In this document: piece after piece, positions 59,410-64,000 of the stretch
Position numbering within the stretch: position 1 is the stretch's first letter
Layout: each line of letters opens with the position of its first letter
From: Pyrobaculum ferrireducens
Lineage (GTDB): Archaea > Thermoproteota > Thermoprotei > Thermoproteales > Thermoproteaceae
Length of the DNA stretch: 64,000 nucleotides
Reading direction: 5' to 3'
Assembly: GCF_000234805.1 (NCBI RefSeq)
Contig: NC_016645.1
Coordinates: forward strand, 558,001-622,000
Notes under the pieces: generated by a model
What the model saw: only the letters and a program-made list of their open reading frames with translations
What the model was told of the DNA's origin: nothing
The model's database searches: none
Made by a program: the position numbers and the translations under genes

Positions 59410-61139
59410 CAGTACCTCCTAACCTCGGGCATCCACCTCGTGATGTTTACCTCCCGCTTCGCCACGAGTAGAGAACCCCCGTAGAGGTAGTACAGGGTGT
59501 GTCTAAGCCACGACTTGTCTTCTCTCTGCGGGTAGTCAAGCCGGTAGTGGGAACCGCGGCTCTCTTGTCTGAGGAGGGCGCCGGTGAGTATGGTCTGCGC
59601 CGCCAGGACGGCCCCGTCCAGCTCCAAAACCTCGCGGAGCTCCATGTTGTAGACAAGCCCCCCGTCTGAGATTCTAATGTCGGCGAGCCTCTTCTGCAAC
59701 GCCGACAGCCTCCCCAGCGCCTTAGACAGCTCAGAGCCGTGCCTCACCACGCCCGCCGCCTCATCCATGATGTTCTGCAACTCCCTCGCAATAGAGGAGG
59801 GGGTCTCCCCACCCCTCTCCCGCTTGACGAGACCGTAGACCCGCTCCTCCTCCCTCTTCACCTCCTCGGTCAACACGCCGGAGGGGGTAGACGGCGTGGA
59901 TTTTGCGTACTGCGCAGCCGCCTCGCCGGCTAACTTTCCCCAGACGGCGCACTCCGAGAGGGAGTTTGACCCCAGTCTGTTCGCCCCGTGGAGGCCTACG
60001 GACGCCACCTCCCCAGCCGCCCACAGCCCCCTTATCCAGCGTCCATCTGCCGCGAGGACCCTCCCCTGGGCGTCTGTGTATACACCCCCCATGAAGTAGT
60101 GAGCCGCAGGTCTAACGGGTATGAGGTCCCTCGTCGGGTCCACGCCAGCATACGTCTTGGAGAGCTCGAGGAGCTGAGGCAACCTCTCCTTTAGCCTCTT
60201 CTCGTCGATATGCCTCACGTCGAGGCCCACGTAGCAGAGGCCAGACTCGTGGGTGAAGCCCCTGCCCTGGGCGCACTCCGTGTAGATCGCCCTGGACACC
60301 ACGTCCCTGGGGGCCAGCTCCATCTTCTCCGGGGCGTACCTCTTCATAAACCTCTCACCGAGCCTATTCACCAGGTAGCCCCCCTCGGCCCTAGCCGCCT
60401 CAGATATCAAAATACCGCTTGGAACCAGCGCAGTGGGGTGGAATTGCACAAACTCCATGTCTCTAAGGGCGGCGCCGGCCCGTAGCGCGTAGCCGTATAC
60501 CTCGCCCGTGTTTAGATACCCCATGGTGGTGGTTCGGAACATCCTCCCCCCGCCCCCCGCCGCCAGAACCCCCGCCTTCGCGGCAAAGCCCTTCAGCTCG
60601 CCCCTCCTCATGTCGTACGCCACGAAACCGAGGAACACGCCGTTCCTCACCACTATCCTAGTGACGAAGTGCTCCTCATACAGATGGACGTTGGGTAGCC
60701 CCTTTACATATTTATAAAGGGCCGTCATTATGTAGAACCCAGTCTTGTCCTTTACAAAAAGCGTCCTAGGCTTAGACATGCCGCCGAAGAGCCTCAGCGA
60801 GTAGGAGCCGTCGGGATCTCTGTTCCACGGCACGCCGATAGACTCGAGAAACTTAACCTCCCGCGGCGCCTCGTAGGCGAATTGGACAGCCACCTCTTGA
60901 TCCACCAGGTAGTCGCCGCCCTTTACCGTGTCGTAGGCGTGGAGCTCCGGGCTGTCGCCGGTCTTCGCCGGGTCAACCACCGCGGCCATGCCGCCCTCCG
61001 CCGATATGCTGTGGGAACGAGGCCCACTTACCTTTGTCAAAACCGCCACCTCCACACCTGCGGCTGCCGCGGCGGCGGCCGCCCTAAGCCCCGCCAGTCC
61101 CGAGCCTACTACAACTACGTCGTATTTTAAAACCTCCAC
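59409..61139 (-). CDS. Fumarate reductase / succinate dehydrogenase flavoprotein subunit
   Basis: 576 residues, start GTG. FAD-binding VVVGSGLAGLRAAAAAAAAG, the flavin-linking histidine in GPRSHSISAEGG, active-site blocks FHPTALVPSG, EGGYLVNRLGERFMKRY and RPAAHYFMGGVYTD, then GANRLGSNSLSECAVWG. No membrane-anchor subunits are encoded nearby. In the dicarboxylate/4-hydroxybutyrate cycle fumarate must be reduced to succinate, and the position next to 4-hydroxybutyrate genes fits that direction. TATA-like CTTTTTAAATTA is about 20-25 bases upstream. Confidence 0.9.
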   Translation of the reverse strand: MEVLKYDVVVVGSGLAGLRAAAAAAAAGVEVAVLTKVSGPRSHSISAEGGMAAVVDPAKTGDSPELHAYDTVKGGDYLVDQEVAVQFAYEAPREVKFLESIGVPWNRDPDGSYSLRLFGGMSKPRTLFVKDKTGFYIMTALYKYVKGLPNVHLYEEHFVTRIVVRNGVFLGFVAYDMRRGELKGFAAKAGVLAAGGGGRMFRTTTMGYLNTGEVYGYALRAGAALRDMEFVQFHPTALVPSGILISEAARAEGGYLVNRLGERFMKRYAPEKMELAPRDVVSRAIYTECAQGRGFTHESGLCYVGLDVRHIDEKRLKERLPQLLELSKTYAGVDPTRDLIPVRPAAHYFMGGVYTDAQGRVLAADGRWIRGLWAAGEVASVGLHGANRLGSNSLSECAVWGKLAGEAAAQYAKSTPSTPSGVLTEEVKREEERVYGLVKRERGGETPSSIARELQNIMDEAAGVVRHGSELSKALGRLSALQKRLADIRISDGGLVYNMELREVLELDGAVLAAQTILTGALLRQESRGSHYRLDYPQREDKSWLRHTLYYLYGGSLLVAKREVNITRWMPEVRRY

Positions 61140-61212
61140 AGAGAGCGTAATTTAAAAAGTTATAAAGTTATTTTGTCATTATTTATAATTCCTTGAAAAT
61201 TTTAATTATAGT

Positions 61213-62718
61213 TCAAGTCTTTTGAGCCTCGGAAGGCCGCCGCGGCTCCGGCTCCTTAGGCCACTTGACGGTGACCTTGACTCTCGCCAGCGACTTGGCG
61301 ATCTCCTCAGCCTTCTGGAAGTCGTAGAGCCTTGTGAACATAATCTTCTGAGCCGCGGGGGACCCCGCGCCGTGTACAGACTCCACCAGGTACCCCACGC
61401 TCACCGACACGTTCTCCAACAGCCTCACTAGCCTAAGCCTCTCCTCGGTGGGTATGTCGGGGACGCCCTGCAGATACTTCTCAATTAGGTGTCTAATCTC
61501 TTCGTTTTTGAAGTCGAATTCGCTGGGGGCGGTGCCCACTATCCCGCCGGCGATGTCGTGGGCTATCTTAGCCACCTCGTAGGGGAACCGCGCCACCATG
61601 TGCTTCGTCACGTTGGCGTACATGGGGTTTACCCACCAGCCCCCATCGTCCAGTAGCTTAACCCCCTCCCAGCTGGCGGCGAGCCCCGCGCTGTACATAG
61701 ACTCGTTTAGAAACACCATCTCCGCCAGCTTCTCCGCGACGGCCGGCTTATCAGCGATGCCTATGGCCCTGGCGAGGCCTTGAGTAGCCCCGATTATGAC
61801 GTCGCCCAGCCCCGACTTGCAACCCCCATAGCCCTGTCTGTGGTACGACGCGAATATCTCCACCAGCGGCCCGGTCCACCGCCAGTCTTTGTAGAGAAAC
61901 ACACGGTCCCAGGGGACGAACACATCTTCGAATATGACCAGCCCCTCGTGGTGAGCCATGTAGGGCACGCCGTCGAGATCGCCCCCCTCCAGCCTCCTGG
62001 CGTCGTTTATCTGGCGCCCCACCACCACGGTGACTCCCGGCGTGTCTAGAGGCACGGCGAAGGCCACAGCATAGGAGGCGTCGCTCTCAGTCATTGCCCT
62101 CGTAGGGAGGACGATAACTTCGTCGACGACGGCGATCCCCGTTATGTTAGCCTTGGCCCCCCTCACCACTATGCCGTCGTCTCTCTGCTCCACCACCCGC
62201 ACATAGGCGTCTGGATTCGGCTGCTCGCTGGGCCTCAGAGTCCTCACCCCCTTGACATCAGTCATCGCCCCCGCCAGAGCCAGGTCGTTCCTCTGGACGT
62301 ACTCTAGATACTTCATAAAGCGCTCTTTATACTCGGCCCGCCCCTCCCTAGCCGCGATTTTGTGAGTAACTATGTAGAGGGTGTTAAGGGCGTCCCAGCC
62401 CACGCACCTCTGGAAACAAGTCCCCGTCTTGTGGCTCAGCTTCCTCAGAAGCTTCACCTTAGCCACGAGATCCGCCGGGCTTTGGTGGATGTGGACAAAC
62501 CTATTCACCTCCTCCCCGATGTAGGGGCTGTAGGCCCTCGCCAGATCTCTCGTGTCCTCTTGAAAAGCGGCGTCGAACGTGGCCTTGAAAGACTCCACCG
62601 AGGGCTTTAGGAAGAGGTTTGTAGTGACGTCTGTCACCTTCTTACCCATTACATAAATCTTAGCGTGTTTCCTATTCTTGATGCCCTCTACATACTGCTG
62701 GCCGGTTCTCAGCCCCAT
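61213..62718 (-). CDS. abfD: 4-Hydroxybutyryl-CoA dehydratase
   Basis: 501 residues. The enzyme converts 4-hydroxybutyryl-CoA to crotonyl-CoA using FAD and a 4Fe-4S cluster. The cluster ligands known from the clostridial enzyme are present: two cysteines in [11 protein letters not shown] and histidine plus cysteine in [13 protein letters not shown] with the right 7-residue spacing. Other blocks are [21 protein letters not shown] and [17 protein letters not shown]. It is the key enzyme of the 4-hydroxybutyrate branch. A GGAGGTGGG sequence stands just before the ATG, unusual in this leaderless genome. Confidence 0.96.
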   Translation of the reverse strand: MGLRTGQQYVEGIKNRKHAKIYVMGKKVTDVTTNLFLKPSVESFKATFDAAFQEDTRDLARAYSPYIGEEVNRFVHIHQSPADLVAKVKLLRKLSHKTGTCFQRCVGWDALNTLYIVTHKIAAREGRAEYKERFMKYLEYVQRNDLALAGAMTDVKGVRTLRPSEQPNPDAYVRVVEQRDDGIVVRGAKANITGIAVVDEVIVLPTRAMTESDASYAVAFAVPLDTPGVTVVVGRQINDARRLEGGDLDGVPYMAHHEGLVIFEDVFVPWDRVFLYKDWRWTGPLVEIFASYHRQGYGGCKSGLGDVIIGATQGLARAIGIADKPAVAEKLAEMVFLNESMYSAGLAASWEGVKLLDDGGWWVNPMYANVTKHMVARFPYEVAKIAHDIAGGIVGTAPSEFDFKNEEIRHLIEKYLQGVPDIPTEERLRLVRLLENVSVSVGYLVESVHGAGSPAAQKIMFTRLYDFQKAEEIAKSLARVKVTVKWPKEPEPRRPSEAQKT

Positions 62719-62838
62719 ATACCCACCTCCATTGGAATTTATAAATGATTCGAAAAATTTAAATTATAGATAATTGTAAAAATACAATTTTAATAAATAC
62801 ATAAAAAAGATTTAAAAAATTTAAAATAAAGAAGGGGC
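62719..62838. promoter_or_regulatory. AT-rich divergent promoter region with a perfect inverted repeat
   Basis: The 120 bases between abfD and the aldehyde dehydrogenase gene are strongly AT-rich. CATTTATAAATTCC on the minus strand (about 62736-62749) serves as TATA for abfD; GATTTAAAAAATTTAAAAT (about 62810-62828) serves the plus-strand gene. Between them, 62772-62789, lies AATTGTAAAAATACAATT, two 7-base arms around AAAA, a likely regulator site. Confidence 0.5.
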
Positions 62839-64000
62839 ATGTCTAAACTCCTCGTCATAAACCCAGCCACAGAAGAGGTAATTGCAGAACTACCACAGGC
62901 CACCGCGGAGGAGATCAGAGCAACCATAGACGCGGCGTACGAAGCCTTCCTCAAGTGGTCAGAGACGCCCCTGAGAGATAGGGCCAAGTTGCTGTACAAG
63001 GTGGCGGATCTCCTAGAGAAAAGTCAAGAGGAGCTACTCAAGACGCTGGTGGCCGAGTCTGGGAAGCCAATAAGAGACGCCAGGGCCGAGATGGTGAGGG
63101 CCATATCGATAATTAGGGCCAGCGCCGAGGAGGCGAGATACGTGCTAGAGGGCGTGGTGCCCCGGGTAGACGCCTATGAATACCCACCCGGTAATGAAAA
63201 CCGCCTAGTTGCAATCGTCAGGGAGCCCATCGGCGTCGTGGGTGGAGCCCAGAGCTACAACAACCCAGCCTCCACATTTGCCCACAAGGTGGCTCCCGTC
63301 GTCGCGGCGGGTAACACAGTGGTGATCAAACCCTCGTCCTACACCCCCCTAACAGCGTTGAAAATGGCCGAGATCTTCGCCAAGGCTGGGTTCCCCAGCG
63401 GCGTGGTAAACGTAGTGGTGGGGAGCGGCGAGGAGGTATTCAACGAGTTTATAGACAGCCCCAAGGTGGCCGCCATAAACTTCACAGGGAGCACCGCGGT
63501 GGGGCTCCAGGTGGCGGCAAAGGCCGCGGGGAGAGGCAAGAAGTTCATGGTGGCCCCCGGCGGCTCAGACCCGGCGCTGGTCTTTCCAGACGCAGATCTC
63601 GAGCGGGCGGCGACCATCATCGCAAGGGCGAGGTTTGAAAACGCTGGGCAGAACTGCAACGCCACGAAGAGGGTCTTCGTCCACAGAAGCGTGTACGACA
63701 CCTTTGTAAAACTCCTACTGGAGAAGGTAGCCGCCTTGAAGGTGGGCGACCCCATGGACGAGTCTGTGGACATGGGGCCCCTGGTTTCGGACAAGATGGT
63801 GAAGTCTATGGAGAAGTTTACCAACGACGCCGTGGCCAAGGGCGGCAAGGTGCTGATAGGCGGCAGGCGGATGAACAGGCGGGGCTATTTCTACGAGCCC
63901 ACGGTAATCGCCTTTGAGAAGGATACAGACGCCCTCGTGCTGAGGGAAGAGGTTTTCGGGCCTGTCCTGCCGGTGGTGCCCTTCGACACGGAGGAGGAGG
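62839..64000 (+). CDS. Aldehyde dehydrogenase-family protein, probable succinyl-CoA reductase (N-terminal part)
   Basis: ATG 62839; the gene runs off the right edge after about 387 codons. ALDH features: VREPIGVVGGAQSYNNP, VAAGNTVVIKPSSYTPLTA, INFTGSTAVG, nucleophile cysteine in NAGQNCNATKR and the EEVFGPVLPVVPF block. The general-base glutamate of hydrolytic ALDHs (ELGG) is replaced: the segment reads MVAPGGSDPALV. This suits a CoA-acylating enzyme, where thioester is handled by CoA and not water. With abfD divergent alongside, succinyl-CoA reductase of the 4-hydroxybutyrate branch is the best call. Confidence 0.83.
   Translation, partial: MSKLLVINPATEEVIAELPQATAEEIRATIDAAYEAFLKWSETPLRDRAKLLYKVADLLEKSQEELLKTLVAESGKPIRDARAEMVRAISIIRASAEEARYVLEGVVPRVDAYEYPPGNENRLVAIVREPIGVVGGAQSYNNPASTFAHKVAPVVAAGNTVVIKPSSYTPLTALKMAEIFAKAGFPSGVVNVVVGSGEEVFNEFIDSPKVAAINFTGSTAVGLQVAAKAAGRGKKFMVAPGGSDPALVFPDADLERAATIIARARFENAGQNCNATKRVFVHRSVYDTFVKLLLEKVAALKVGDPMDESVDMGPLVSDKMVKSMEKFTNDAVAKGGKVLIGGRRMNRRGYFYEPTVIAFEKDTDALVLREEVFGPVLPVVPFDTEEE

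Overview
The window comes from a hyperthermophilic crenarchaeon of the order Thermoproteales, most probably Pyrobaculum or a close relative (the genus now includes the former Thermoproteus neutrophilus). The evidence is archaeal information-processing genes (Rpo7, Spt4, ribosomal proteins S15, L5 and L10e, NAC, a Pcc1 homologue, deoxyhypusine synthase), a tRNA-Asn interrupted by two introns of the kind typical of Pyrobaculum, and genes of the dicarboxylate/4-hydroxybutyrate CO2-fixation cycle. Nearly every gene has a TATA box about 25 bases before its start codon and no Shine-Dalgarno site, so most transcripts look leaderless. I used this spacing to choose between alternative starts.

Layout. 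1-8040 is dense core genome: an IorA fragment, the S15 / RecJ-like / Pcc1 operon, then a long co-directional run of methyltransferase, deoxyhypusine synthase, a GlcNAc-1-phosphate-transferase-like enzyme and a small-GTPase module. 8123-12580 is a decayed accessory segment, bounded by an intact tRNA-Asn on one side and a tRNA-like remnant on the other, which share a 19-base direct repeat. It holds a multiply frameshifted glycosyltransferase/GH57-like pseudogene, a GNAT acetyltransferase, an MFS transporter and relics. 12.7-24.5 kb is mixed: Sir2, a secreted Lon-like protease, a serine recombinase with a zinc ribbon, an AT-rich surface protein, CTP synthase, a lone NuoA and SurE.

24.5-28.8 kb is a co-directional group of poorly characterised genes: an XPD-like Fe-S helicase that appears to lack the arch domain, a HerA-like ATPase with a very AT-rich internal patch, a small coiled-coil protein, a winged-helix protein and an M48 protease. 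28.8-31.9 kb is a second decayed accessory zone with a TnpB gene, an unidentified extremely GC-rich candidate RNA, and copies of a repeated unit. The unit is an approximately 80-base nested palindrome followed at fixed distance by a GIY-YIG-like reading frame. Four palindromes and three reading-frame copies occur in the window, and this is the strongest candidate for an undescribed mobile system.

32-50 kb returns to core functions: BtpA-family protein, sugar nucleotidyltransferase, HIT / ATPase / PIN cluster, Rpo7-Spt4, AlaRS-NAC, ribosomal proteins, PAC2 and a NSUN-type RNA methyltransferase. 50.3-64 kb is dominated by central metabolism: an AsnRS-derived asparagine synthetase, citrate synthase, EtfBA, archaeal PEP carboxylase, a zinc alcohol dehydrogenase (probable succinic semialdehyde reductase), a CoA-disulfide-reductase-like flavoprotein, a two-gene fumarate reductase, 4-hydroxybutyryl-CoA dehydratase, and an aldehyde dehydrogenase cut by the window edge (probable succinyl-CoA reductase). 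Together the last group gives the PEP carboxylation, fumarate reduction, succinyl-CoA reduction and dehydratase steps of the 4-hydroxybutyrate branch.
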